From an uncultured Bacteroidia bacterium (GTDB lineage: Bacteria > Bacteroidota > Bacteroidia > Bacteroidales > F082): 64,000 nucleotides of DNA. How positions within the stretch are numbered: the stretch's first letter is position 1; every line of letters begins with the position of its first letter. Under the pieces are notes generated by a model. It was not told the DNA's origin. It was given only the letters and a program-made list of their open reading frames with translations, and did not search any database. This document shows, in pieces, positions 33,441 to 42,521 of this stretch. The stretch lies in contig CACZZO010000013.1 in assembly GCA_902785755.1 (NCBI GenBank), forward strand, positions 1 through 64,000, written 5' to 3'. Position numbers and translations under genes: made by a program.

Positions 33441-33782
33441 TCAAGCCTTCGCCTTATCCATCAAAAGCAAGTCGTTCACCCAGACTTCGGTGATGGAATG
33501 ACGCTGGCCTTTGTCGTCGGTCCACTCGTTGTTGCGTAGCGTGCCGTTGATGGCCAACTCCATCCCTTTTCTGACATTGTTCTCGATGCGCTCGGCGGTT
33601 TTGCCCCATGCCACCACGGGGAACCATTGCGTGTCGTTCACCCACTCGTTGTTGGCGTTGCGCTTGCGCTCCGTCACGGCAAGGCTGAAACGCGCCTTCT
33701 TGTTGTTGTTGCCAAAGATTCTCACTTCAGGTTCTGCACCCGGGCGGCCCACCAATGTGACCGAATTTCTCATTGTACCCAT
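33441..33782 (-). CDS. ssb: Short single-stranded DNA-binding protein
   Basis: ATG 33782 (MGTMRNSVTLVGRPG) chosen; the longer ORF runs through the promoter (TACTTTGC near 33877). The 113-aa OB-fold protein has the SSB pattern (RNSVTLVGRPGAEPEVR, ARFSLAVTERKR, DTQWFPVVAWGKTAERIENN, GMELAINGTLRN). It lacks the long Gly-rich linker and acidic DDDIPF-type tip that recruits partners, ending NDLLLMDKAKA, so it may be an auxiliary SSB. It converges with radA across the cassette array. Direct repeats of CGACAACAAA lie upstream. Confidence 0.88.
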   Translation of the reverse strand: MGTMRNSVTLVGRPGAEPEVRIFGNNNKKARFSLAVTERKRNANNEWVNDTQWFPVVAWGKTAERIENNVRKGMELAINGTLRNNEWTDDKGQRHSITEVWVNDLLLMDKAKA

Positions 33783-34073
33783 TGTTTTGTTTGTTTGATT
33801 GATTAATACTGTGTTGATTTCTGTCTTGTCGCCCCTTGGCAGCAGGTTAGCCGAACCATCGGTTTGACGGTGCAAAGTAACAACACTTGTCAAGAAAAAG
33901 TCGTTGATTAAACGTTTGTAGTCGACAGCAGTCGTTTGTTGTCGTTTGTTGTCGGATTTATTATTGATTTTCAATTAGATAAAAAATCGGTTACTTTTCG
34001 TGCTTTTTTCTGTTTTTTCATATATGTCGAGATTTATTATCTTTGCGGCAAATTCAATCCAATCGAAAAGGCC

Positions 34074-34559
34074 ATGTCATCCACCAAGTTTCAAGAAATA
34101 GAAAGGAAGTTTTTGGTCGTGGGCGACTTCCGCACGCAAGCCTACGAATCTACCGAAATCAGGCAGGGCTACCTTTGCCGCGACGAACACATGTCAGTGC
34201 GCGTCCGCATCAGAGGCGACAAAGGCTACCTTACCATCAAAAGCAAACGCATAGGCATATCGCGTTTTGAATGGGAAAAGGAAATAGCTGTGGATGAAGC
34301 ACTTGCCTTGCTTGGGCAAAGCGAATCGGGCTGCATTGTGAAGACCCGACATCTCGTCAAAAATACGGACGGCAGGCATACTTGGGAAGTGGACGAGTTT
34401 CATGGCGACAATGAGGGCCTTATTGTGGCGGAAATCGAACTGACCGACGAAAACGAACCTTTCGACCGTCCCGATTGGCTTGGCCGTGAGGTTTCCTTCG
34501 ACCCACGCTACACTAACTCCACGTTGTTGAAACAACCTTACAAGAATTGGAAAACTTAA
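34074..34559 (+). CDS. CYTH-domain triphosphate tunnel metalloenzyme
   Basis: ATG 34074 follows TATCTTTGC near 34040. The 161-aa protein begins with the CYTH signature EIERKFLV (residues 7-14) and shows the alternating charged strands of the tunnel fold (SVRVRIRGDKGYLTIKSKR, RFEWEKEIAVDEA, TWEVDEFHGDNEGLIVAEIEL). Members hydrolyse inorganic triphosphate or related substrates with divalent metal. It is probably co-transcribed with the following surface-protein gene, which starts 11 bases later, though no functional link is evident. Confidence 0.9.
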   Translation: MSSTKFQEIERKFLVVGDFRTQAYESTEIRQGYLCRDEHMSVRVRIRGDKGYLTIKSKRIGISRFEWEKEIAVDEALALLGQSESGCIVKTRHLVKNTDGRHTWEVDEFHGDNEGLIVAEIELTDENEPFDRPDWLGREVSFDPRYTNSTLLKQPYKNWKT

Positions 34560-34570
34560 AGCCTAACACT

Positions 34571-37150
34571 ATGAAAAAGATACTCTTATTCCTGCTTCTG
34601 CTCCCTTTTTCACTCTTCGCACAAGTCACCGACGACTTCTCCGACGGCGACTTTACCCAAAACCCTTCTTGGTCGGGAACGACAGACAAGTATATCATAA
34701 ACAGCAACTTGCAACTCCAACTCAATGCCGATGGCGAGGGTTCGGCCTATCTTTTCTTGCCTTTCAATGAATATGAAACTATGGAGTGGCAGTTTTGGAT
34801 TCGGGAGGCTTTTGCGCCTTCGGGAAACAATTACACCGATGTTTGGCTTAGTGCCGACAACGCTGATTTGTCGCAAGTTACGCAAGGTTATTTCCTCCGT
34901 TTCGGCGAGGGTGGCAGCAGCGATGCCATCGAACTTTTCCGCAAGGATGCCGATGGTCAGCAGGGCATTTGTCGGGGCAATGAAGGCAACATTGCTGCTG
35001 CCTTTGCGGTTTCCGTCAAGGTGATTTGCGACCGCGAGGGGAATTGGATGATTCAGACTTGTTACGACAATTCTGAAATCTATCTTACTGAAGCACAAGG
35101 CTTTGATGATACCTACGGACGTGGTGGTTTCTTCGGCTTTTGGTCAAAGTTCACTTCGAGCAACGCCACGAAGTTCTATTTCGATAATGTTTACATCGGC
35201 CCGCGCGTCATCGACCATGAGCCGCCCATTCTCTTGAATTGCGAAGTCCTCGACTTGACGCATTTGCAACTTTCTTTCAATGAGGCACTTAACGAGTCAA
35301 CAGCACTCAATCCGTCCAATTATTTGGTGGATAATGGCTTGGGTCATCCCGCTTCGGTCAGTTTCGGCGAAAATATTGCCTCGGTTGTGTTGGAATTGGA
35401 GCGCGAAATCGGCAACGGCATTAATTACACCTTGACAGTCAGCGGAATAAAGGATTTGTGGAACAATGTAATGGAACCGACTTCAAAGACTTTTTCGATT
35501 TACGAAGCCTCGGAATACGACATCGTCATTAATGAAATCATGGCCGACCCGAACCCTGTAGTGGGTCTGCCCGAATGGGAATATGTGGAGCTTTACAACA
35601 CCACGGAGTTTGGTATCGACCTGAAAGACTGGCAGATACAAATCGGTGCAAACGACCTTACTTTCGGGAGTTTCGTCCTCGCGCCGCATAGTTATGTGAT
35701 TCTTTGCCACAATGATGCCGTGCCAGAACTGAGAACTTACGGCGACTGCATCGGTTTCAGCAGTTTCTTGGTGGGCAATAGCGTTTCGGCAATGTATCTC
35801 TACAGCATGGCGGGCCTGCTGATTTCGAGGGTGAATTTTAGCAGCACTTGGTATCACGACCCTGATAAGGACGACGGCGGCTGGTCGGTGGAGCAAATCG
35901 ACCCGCTGAATCCATGCGCGGGCGCGTCGAATTGGACGGCCTCGATGGATGCTTCGGGCGGCACGCCGGGACGCATCAATTCAGTGAACGGCGAGAACGA
36001 CGCAAAGCCCAAGGTGGAGCGCGTAAGCATGTTTTCCGACAACATTCTGCAACTTTGGTTCGACCAACAGATGAATCCCGCCGACCTGTTGGAACCCCAG
36101 CATTTCCTTGTGGAGAAAACGGGCGAACATCCCCAACAGACCGACATAAATCCCCTTGATGGCACTTACGTTGAACTCCATTTCAGCCAAGGTTTTGGGC
36201 AGGGTGTGGTCTACACATTAATTATTAATGGTGTGGCCAACTGCATTGGCAACCCCATCGAGGCCGACACACGCATCCAATTCGGCATCCCCAACGAGAT
36301 TGCCGAGGGCGAAATCCTGATCAATGAAATCCTTTTCGACCCCATCGCGCCGGGCGTTGACTATGTGGAACTCTACAACAACACCGACAAAACCTTCGAC
36401 CTCAGCACTTTGATGCTCGGTGTCATTAGGGAGAGTTTCCCCAATCCCGCCGACACGACTTTGAAGGAAATCACCGCCGACAGCCGACTTTTTCTGCCCC
36501 AAACATACGTTTTGCTTTCCACCAACAGCGAAATCGTTGGCTATCAATACGACTGTCCGACAGACAATTATGTGCAGATGGCCTCGTTTCCAAGTTACGC
36601 CAACGCGGGCGGTACTGCCATTCTGATGAGCAAAAGCGGCATCACGGTTGATGCCATGTATTTCTCGGAAAAGATGCACTATCCGCTGCTCAAGGTGACC
36701 AAAGGCGTGGCTTTGGAGCGCGTCAGTTTCGACCAACCCTCAATGGCTGTCGACAATTGGCATTCCGCTTCAGAAAGGGTGCATTTCGGTACGCCCGGCC
36801 AGCCCAATTCCATGATGCAAAGTGCTGAGCCTTCGCAAGATGAAATCTCCATCAGCCCCGAAATCTTCTCACCCGACGGTGATGGCTTCGAGGATGCCTG
36901 TTTCATCAATTACCGCTTCGACGAGGCGGGCTACACGATGAACATCTACATTTTCAATGTAGCTGGGCAATTAATCCGTCATTTGGCCAAGGGCGAATTG
37001 GTAGGGCAGGAGGGCAGCGTCCTTTGGAACGGCCTCGACGGCAACGGCAACAAAATTCCCGTCGGCGTGTATGTCGTCGTGACCGAGGTCTTCAACTTCA
37101 GCGGCAAGGTGAAGCAGTTCAAGAACGCTGTGGTGGTGGGCACGCGGTGA
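34571..37150 (+). CDS. Large surface protein with lamin-tail and Ig-like domains
   Basis: ATG 34571 gives a signal peptide (KKILLFLLLLPFSLFAQ). The 859-aa product has an N-terminal lectin/jelly-roll-like domain, then alternating Ig-like and lamin-tail domains: the first lamin tail at about residue 316 (DIVINEIMADPNPVVGLPEW), the second at about 578 (EILINEILFDPIAPGVDYVE). The last 75 residues form a FlgD-Ig-like/gliding-type C-terminal domain (FNVAGQLIRHLAKG, GNGNKIPVGVYVVVTEVF, AVVVGTR), which in Bacteroidota is associated with T9SS export. Probably a cell-surface or secreted adhesin/structural protein. Confidence 0.85.
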   Translation: MKKILLFLLLLPFSLFAQVTDDFSDGDFTQNPSWSGTTDKYIINSNLQLQLNADGEGSAYLFLPFNEYETMEWQFWIREAFAPSGNNYTDVWLSADNADLSQVTQGYFLRFGEGGSSDAIELFRKDADGQQGICRGNEGNIAAAFAVSVKVICDREGNWMIQTCYDNSEIYLTEAQGFDDTYGRGGFFGFWSKFTSSNATKFYFDNVYIGPRVIDHEPPILLNCEVLDLTHLQLSFNEALNESTALNPSNYLVDNGLGHPASVSFGENIASVVLELEREIGNGINYTLTVSGIKDLWNNVMEPTSKTFSIYEASEYDIVINEIMADPNPVVGLPEWEYVELYNTTEFGIDLKDWQIQIGANDLTFGSFVLAPHSYVILCHNDAVPELRTYGDCIGFSSFLVGNSVSAMYLYSMAGLLISRVNFSSTWYHDPDKDDGGWSVEQIDPLNPCAGASNWTASMDASGGTPGRINSVNGENDAKPKVERVSMFSDNILQLWFDQQMNPADLLEPQHFLVEKTGEHPQQTDINPLDGTYVELHFSQGFGQGVVYTLIINGVANCIGNPIEADTRIQFGIPNEIAEGEILINEILFDPIAPGVDYVELYNNTDKTFDLSTLMLGVIRESFPNPADTTLKEITADSRLFLPQTYVLLSTNSEIVGYQYDCPTDNYVQMASFPSYANAGGTAILMSKSGITVDAMYFSEKMHYPLLKVTKGVALERVSFDQPSMAVDNWHSASERVHFGTPGQPNSMMQSAEPSQDEISISPEIFSPDGDGFEDACFINYRFDEAGYTMNIYIFNVAGQLIRHLAKGELVGQEGSVLWNGLDGNGNKIPVGVYVVVTEVFNFSGKVKQFKNAVVVGTR

Positions 37151-37175
37151 ATCATATAATTCGTTACCAAAAGGA

Positions 37176-37301
37176 TTGTAAAATCAATTTTGCAATCAAT
37201 TGATTTTCAGTTTATCACGATTTTTGTACGGAAAAATGTTTGTAAAAGCCGAAATGAGGTTTGTAATTTTTGCAACGGCTTTTTTCCTTGCGCTACCTTT
37301 G
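37176..37301 (+). promoter_or_regulatory. Three-site operator and promoter of the second TPR regulator
   Basis: TTGTAA occurs at 37176, 37240 and 37261, and the -7 box TACCTTTG at 37294-37301. Offsets are 0, 64, 85 and 118. The same motif with the same four offsets recurs at 40004-40129 before the outer-membrane gene. Confidence 0.75.
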
Positions 37302-37357
37302 CGCCAAAATTTGGTTTTATGCAACGAGCGAACATTTTATTCCGTAATTTTGCCCCT

Positions 37358-39061
37358 ATGAAAATGAGCCGTTTGATTTTTGGTAGTCTGTTGCTGGTCT
37401 TGACCGCTTGCAACCCGTCACAACGTGAGGCGAAGCAGTTGCTCCGCCAAGCCGAATCTGTTTTGGAAACCTATCCTGAAAGTGCCTTGCATTTAATTGA
37501 TAGTGCAATGCACATGGAAGTCTATTTCACCGAAGCCCAACGCATGGAGATGGCCTTGCTGCAAGGCCGCGCCATCTACGGCGACGACCGCGATGCCACC
37601 GACCCTACTGCATCGAATGGTAACTTTTTGTTTGATAAGGTGATGAACCGCATCTACACCTCTCCCGACCTTGATGGTGCTCCTGCCTATTTCGCTCGAA
37701 AAGGCCAACCCAAAAAGGCTGCTTTGGCCGCACTTTACAAGGGTTACGACTTGCAGTCGATTTATGCCGATGGTTTGGCCTTGCAATCTTTCGAAGAAGC
37801 CACAGACTATGCGCTTCGGGCGGGCGATAGCCTCACCGCTGCCCGCGCCTTTTTCCAGATGGGAAGGCATTTGCATTGGATGGACAGATATGGAGAAGCC
37901 GCAGTCGCCTTGGATTCTGCCGACCGTTATTTTGGCAACCGTTTATATGAGAGGGCCTTCGTGCAGAACATGATGGGCGTAAACCAATGTTTTTTGGAGG
38001 AGTTCACCGATGCTGCAATCCATTTGGCCAATTGTCTTGAATTTGCAGTCGAAAGTGGCAACAAAGAAGCCCAGTGGCGTGGTATGTTCAACCAAGGTAT
38101 ACTGGCTGGCGACAAGTTTTTTGACCAAAGAGATGCGGGCTTGCAGTATTTGCGGCTATTGGAGGCTGAAGCCACAGGGCTGAAATTGGCAACCAAGGCA
38201 TACGGCATATACAAACTGTTTTTTAATCATAATGTTAGACACAAGATTAAGCCGATAGACGACGATTCGACCGCTTATTATAGCGGTGTTTGGGCGAGTG
38301 CGATGCAATTCGATAGAAAGTATAAACTGGGTGGCGCCGACGTGTTTTGCTTCTATGGTCGGCAACACGACCTGTATCCGGTTTTCTTGACGCATTGGAT
38401 TACGGCTGATGAAACCGTGTATGGCGAGAGTTATGGTGTAATCAAAAATTACCGTCGGCAGCAGCAGCGAAACGATTATTTGAATTTGCGAAATGCGATG
38501 GCTGAAAAGCGGCTGCAAAAACAACATAAAATATTGGCTTTCTGCATCGTGGCTTTAGTTGCACTAATACTAGGTGTCTTGCTGTTTTGGCTGAAACGCA
38601 AGCCGAAAGCGGAAACCATTGAAACCCCAATGGAAGAACCAAAACCTGAAATCCAAGTGACAGAGCCGAAGCAGCCCGAGGAGAATCTTTTTGTGAAACA
38701 GGAACTCACGAACCGTTTGCGCCTCATTCTTGCTGCCGCCCGCATCGAGAAAAACGCCTACGACCCCAAAATGGAGTGGAAACCTTTGGTACGGCAGGTG
38801 ATGAACGGGAAGGAGACCGCATTTGAGAGTGCCGTGTCGGTCATCGAGGCGGCCTATCCGGGCTTGCAGGCCATGATTGTCGAGCAATACCCCGAACTGA
38901 ACGAAACCGACGCCAAAGTGTGCCTGCTCTCGTGCAGCGGCCTTACCAACACGGAGATGGGCGACTTGCTCGGTTTGAGCGTCCATTCCATCAACAAGAG
39001 CCGCAGCGAATTGCGCAAAAAGATGGGCTTTGAGCCGGATGAACTAAAAGACAAACTATAA
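37358..39061 (+). CDS. Membrane-anchored TPR regulator with C-terminal LuxR-like HTH
   Basis: ATG 37358 gives a good lipoprotein signal (MKMSRLIFGSLLLVLTAC); ATG 37319 is an in-frame alternative 11-18 bases after the promoter. The 567-aa product has a TPR-like region (residues about 25-340), a transmembrane helix at about 388-410 (ILAFCIVALVALILGVLLFWL), and an HTH near the C-terminus (LTNTEMGDLLGLSVHSINKSRSEL). It has the same layout as the regulator at 8625. The shared three-site operator suggests it controls its own gene and the barrel gene at 40164. Confidence 0.82.
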   Translation: MKMSRLIFGSLLLVLTACNPSQREAKQLLRQAESVLETYPESALHLIDSAMHMEVYFTEAQRMEMALLQGRAIYGDDRDATDPTASNGNFLFDKVMNRIYTSPDLDGAPAYFARKGQPKKAALAALYKGYDLQSIYADGLALQSFEEATDYALRAGDSLTAARAFFQMGRHLHWMDRYGEAAVALDSADRYFGNRLYERAFVQNMMGVNQCFLEEFTDAAIHLANCLEFAVESGNKEAQWRGMFNQGILAGDKFFDQRDAGLQYLRLLEAEATGLKLATKAYGIYKLFFNHNVRHKIKPIDDDSTAYYSGVWASAMQFDRKYKLGGADVFCFYGRQHDLYPVFLTHWITADETVYGESYGVIKNYRRQQQRNDYLNLRNAMAEKRLQKQHKILAFCIVALVALILGVLLFWLKRKPKAETIETPMEEPKPEIQVTEPKQPEENLFVKQELTNRLRLILAAARIEKNAYDPKMEWKPLVRQVMNGKETAFESAVSVIEAAYPGLQAMIVEQYPELNETDAKVCLLSCSGLTNTEMGDLLGLSVHSINKSRSELRKKMGFEPDELKDKL

Positions 39062-39562
39062 TTCCCTGATTTCCCATTCGGAAAGGCCGGTAATGTCTGC
39101 AATTTCTTCCAAAGACATTCCTCTTGCCCTCATGTTTCGGGCCATCCCAACAATGCTTTTATAGACGGCATCTTGGGCATCGTTGAAAAGGTCTTCACTG
39201 CTTTCCCATTCAGCCCAATTGGTTTCTTTTAGATAGCCTTCAACTTGCTTTCTTAATTCGGGAATGTCATTTGTTGCTGTTCCCCATAAGATGCGAGGAA
39301 TGACATTGGCATAGTCATGGACGAGGATATGCCTCATGCTTTCAATTGTTTTCCAAGGCGTTTCGGGGTGGGCTGCTTTGAAGGCTTTGGTCAGCATAAA
39401 AGCCGCCTCGCCAACCACTTCCACATTCTTCATCACAGCGTAATACAACAAGTTATTCGCTGTAAGTTCCTCGAAAGTCACACCTTCCACGAATTGCGTG
39501 ACATGATTGGAATATTCGATGATGTCTTCCAACCTTCCTTTATCCCTCGCTCTTTCTCTCAT
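39056..39562 (-). CDS. hepT: HepT-type HEPN ribonuclease toxin with C-terminal HTH-like tail
   Basis: The 168-aa product has the HEPN/DUF86 fold with the catalytic R-x4-H-x-Y motif intact (RHILVHDY). The last 40 residues (ARNMRARGMSLEEIADITGL and SEWEIREL) look like an added helix-turn-helix, beyond the usual 110-140 aa of HepT. HepT cleaves RNA and is silenced by AMP added by its MntA partner, encoded just upstream with a 23-base overlap. Its stop overlaps the end of the regulator at 39061 by six bases. Confidence 0.87.
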   Translation of the reverse strand: MRERARDKGRLEDIIEYSNHVTQFVEGVTFEELTANNLLYYAVMKNVEVVGEAAFMLTKAFKAAHPETPWKTIESMRHILVHDYANVIPRILWGTATNDIPELRKQVEGYLKETNWAEWESSEDLFNDAQDAVYKSIVGMARNMRARGMSLEEIADITGLSEWEIREL

Positions 39563-39848
39563 AGATTAATTGTTTATCGCGTTCAGCACTTTCGACGGCA
39601 TACGGACGAAGTGAACCGTCAACGACCAAATCCACTTCCCGTCCAAGCAATTCCCTCAAATCCAAGTACATGTCGCCCATTGTAAGCAAAGTAAAAGGCT
39701 TCCCGGAATAGTCTGGAACAAAAAGAATATCCACATCGCTCCAAGGCTTTTCCTCGCCACGCGCAAAAGAACCGAAAAGCCACGCTTTCAGGACGGGTTG
39801 CGTTTCGAAATACTTCGCAATGGTTTGTATCATGGCCTGTGTGCTCAT
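39540..39848 (-). CDS. mntA: MntA-type minimal nucleotidyltransferase antitoxin
   Basis: ATG 39848 (MSTQAMIQTIAKYFE) follows a TATCTTTGC promoter box; the longer ORF would overlap it. The 102-aa protein carries the nucleotidyltransferase motif GSFARGEEKPWSDVDILF (GS, then DxD). MntA AMPylates the tyrosine of HepT's R-x4-H-x-Y motif. The toxin-antitoxin pair is inserted between the TPR regulator and its probable target gene. Confidence 0.87.
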   Translation of the reverse strand: MSTQAMIQTIAKYFETQPVLKAWLFGSFARGEEKPWSDVDILFVPDYSGKPFTLLTMGDMYLDLRELLGREVDLVVDGSLRPYAVESAERDKQLIYERKSEG

Positions 39849-40003
39849 AATGTATTGATTTGATGGTGCAAAGATAACCATATTATTGGAATTTCGGTTG
39901 TCCCTTGCGGAAAATGCTGAAATTGTTGTCAAAAAAGTGAATCATAGGAAAGAAAAAACGGCCTAAAAACCTAACAAAAACATGGATTTTCCTTTTTCAG
40001 AGT

Positions 40004-40129
40004 TTGTAAAACGGTTTCTGAATTATGCTGAAAATCAATAATTTGAAAAACTTTCTCGCGGAAAGATTTGTAATCCCCAAAATCAAAATTGTAAACCCGT
40101 TGACAGGTCATGGGCTTGCGGTACTTTTG
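40004..40129 (+). promoter_or_regulatory. Three-site operator and promoter of the outer-membrane barrel gene
   Basis: TTGTAA at 40004, 40068 and 40089, and -7 box TACTTTTG at 40122-40129: offsets 0, 64, 85 and 118, exactly as in front of the regulator at 37358. CTTGCG also precedes both -7 boxes. Confidence 0.75.
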
Positions 40130-40163
40130 CCCTAAAATCAATCAACAATTAAACAATTCAACA

Positions 40164-42521
40164 ATGAAACACAACATTTTAATCATGCTTCTTCTGCTTG
40201 CAACGGCAGGCATGGCCCAGACCTTCACCCTGAGCGGCACGGTCTGCGACGAACAAGGAATTTTGCCCTACGCCACCGTCATGGTGTGGCAAGGCAACGA
40301 CACGGTGAAGGCCACCTACGGCATCACCAACAAACAAGGCGACTTCGCCCTGCGCGGCCTCAACAAAGGTTACTACAACGGCTTGGTGAAATTCACCGGC
40401 TTTGCGCATCTGCCCTTTGAAGTGAACCTCAACAAAGACACCCGCATGGACACGTTGCGCCTCATGCCCGACGTGAAAATGCTCAACGAGGTGCAAGTGA
40501 CCGCCACCAAGGTCTTTGAAGACAAGTTCGACAAACTGAAAATGAACATCACCGAACTGAAACTGCCCCCTGCGGCCACTTACATCGATGCCTTGCGTGA
40601 AATCCCCGGTTCGTTCTACAAGGTGAGCGAAAACACACTGACCGTCCTGAACAAGCCTGTGCTCGTGCTACTTAACGGCAGGCCGCTTCGCGTTTCGTTC
40701 AGCCAAATCACCGATATGTTGCAAGGCGAAAAGGCCGAGGACATCGCCGAGGTGGAAATCATGTACGAAACGCCGCCACGCTTCGCGGGCGAGTGGGATG
40801 GCCCTGTGGTGAACATCATCACGAAGAAGAACTTGGCCACGGGCTTCTATGGTAGCGTCTCTGGCGACCTGCAACTGCGCAAACGCCTCGGCGCGAGGTC
40901 GTCGCTCAACCTCAACTTCAGAACCTTGAAAACCAACACCTATCTGTATCTGTCGCAAAACTACAACCCGAGGGAGTATTCCTACCGCTATTGGCAGTAT
41001 CGTGAGGGCGGCGACACGCTGATGCGGCGCGAGGCAAACCATACCAGCAATATGAACTCCTATTATTTGAACACGGGCACAGGCATCCAGTTTGATGACA
41101 ACAACTCATTGGACATCAACTTCTCGGGAGACCTCGATTTCGACCACGACAACATCGATGAGCATATCCTCGACCGTGGAACGGCCATCCATTCCACCGA
41201 CACGGCGCGGAACGATTCGCGCTCCTATTGGGGCGACATCTATTATAAGCACAACTTCAACGACCCCAAGCATTACGTCACCGTGGATGCCAACTTGAGC
41301 CGCAACCTCAATGAGTCGGGCAACCTGCGCCAATACAACTATTTGCTTGATTCGGTGACTTACAACCGAGATGCTTCGCCCTATTCCGGTTGGCTTTTCT
41401 CGACCCGCGCCGACTATACCCGTGAATGGGACAAAATCCGAATCCAGTCTGGTCTCTCTTACCACTATTCCGATTTGGAAAATGATTTCAGTTATGAAAA
41501 TCTCATTGACGGCACTTGGCAACCTGACACTTTGGTAACCAACGATTTCAATTACAAGGAGAACTCCTTCATGGGTTATTTCATTTTTGACCATCAAGTG
41601 AGCGAGAAGTTCAGTTATGCCGTCACGCTTACCGACTCGTATGTGCGCACTTTGGGCATTTCGGAAACCACAGGAATCAAAACACCGTACAACTACAACG
41701 TCTTTCGTCCGTCGCTTTCCTTGCGATTCAAACCTCATGAGGACCATTACTTTACCCTCACCTACAGTCGCAACTATGGGAAGCCCAATTTCACCTACCT
41801 GAATCCCTTCCGCAAGTATGAGAGTCCCGTCTATTATGTGGAGGGCAATCCGAATTTGAAGCATTCCATACAAAACGGCATCACATTCAAATACCGCTAT
41901 CGTTATTGGTTGAACTTTGCTGTTTCGTATGGTCATAATGCGAACTATGTGCTACAGGTGCCGCAATTGGATGCTGACGGAGCCATCATCGGCTACACTT
42001 ACGGCAATTTCGGCAAGAGAGACGAATTGTTGTTCATCCTGAATATGTCGAAAAGGTTCTTCGACAACCGGTTGAACATAGGCTTATATGGTCAGGCGAA
42101 ATATGAGAATTACAACAGCAGCGATGCCCTCGACTACCGCAATTCGATGTGGAGTTACTTTGCGAATCTTGATTTCTCGTATGTGCTCATCAAGAAATAC
42201 GATGTGGAATTGGGCGGCTATGCTTTGTACTATTCTTCGCATCTCAGTGGCTATGCCAAGACACAAGGTCATCCCAAAATGGGTTTGCACCTATCGGCGA
42301 GGTTCTTAGACGGTAACCTGCAAACCACGCTTAGCGTGAACGATGTGTTCAACTCCGATGTGGGTAACCGTGAAAGCCTGCTGGATGGCATCATCTCGAA
42401 GAGCGATAATATCATTGATGCACGCTATATCCGTCTTTCCGTGCGCTATAGTTTCAACCGCAAGAACCTGAAGCGTTTCGAGAACCATCAGGGGAGCAAT
42501 GCGGATAGCGGTAGGTTGTGA
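40164..42521 (+). CDS. Outer-membrane beta-barrel protein with N-terminal carboxypeptidase-regulatory domain
   Basis: ATG 40164 gives a signal peptide (HNILIMLLLLATAGMAQ). Residues about 19-105 form a CarboxypepD_reg-like domain (FTLSGTVCDEQGILPYATVM, GITNKQGDFALRGL), followed by a plug-like region (LNEVQVTATKVFEDKFDKL) and a long barrel rich in alternating aromatic residues, ending VRYSFNRKNLKRFENHQG. This fits the OMP_b-brl_3/TonB-receptor-like family of 785 aa. No SusD partner follows, so a peptide or metal substrate, or a structural role, is as likely as glycan uptake. Probably controlled by the upstream TPR regulator. Confidence 0.85.
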   Translation: MKHNILIMLLLLATAGMAQTFTLSGTVCDEQGILPYATVMVWQGNDTVKATYGITNKQGDFALRGLNKGYYNGLVKFTGFAHLPFEVNLNKDTRMDTLRLMPDVKMLNEVQVTATKVFEDKFDKLKMNITELKLPPAATYIDALREIPGSFYKVSENTLTVLNKPVLVLLNGRPLRVSFSQITDMLQGEKAEDIAEVEIMYETPPRFAGEWDGPVVNIITKKNLATGFYGSVSGDLQLRKRLGARSSLNLNFRTLKTNTYLYLSQNYNPREYSYRYWQYREGGDTLMRREANHTSNMNSYYLNTGTGIQFDDNNSLDINFSGDLDFDHDNIDEHILDRGTAIHSTDTARNDSRSYWGDIYYKHNFNDPKHYVTVDANLSRNLNESGNLRQYNYLLDSVTYNRDASPYSGWLFSTRADYTREWDKIRIQSGLSYHYSDLENDFSYENLIDGTWQPDTLVTNDFNYKENSFMGYFIFDHQVSEKFSYAVTLTDSYVRTLGISETTGIKTPYNYNVFRPSLSLRFKPHEDHYFTLTYSRNYGKPNFTYLNPFRKYESPVYYVEGNPNLKHSIQNGITFKYRYRYWLNFAVSYGHNANYVLQVPQLDADGAIIGYTYGNFGKRDELLFILNMSKRFFDNRLNIGLYGQAKYENYNSSDALDYRNSMWSYFANLDFSYVLIKKYDVELGGYALYYSSHLSGYAKTQGHPKMGLHLSARFLDGNLQTTLSVNDVFNSDVGNRESLLDGIISKSDNIIDARYIRLSVRYSFNRKNLKRFENHQGSNADSGRL

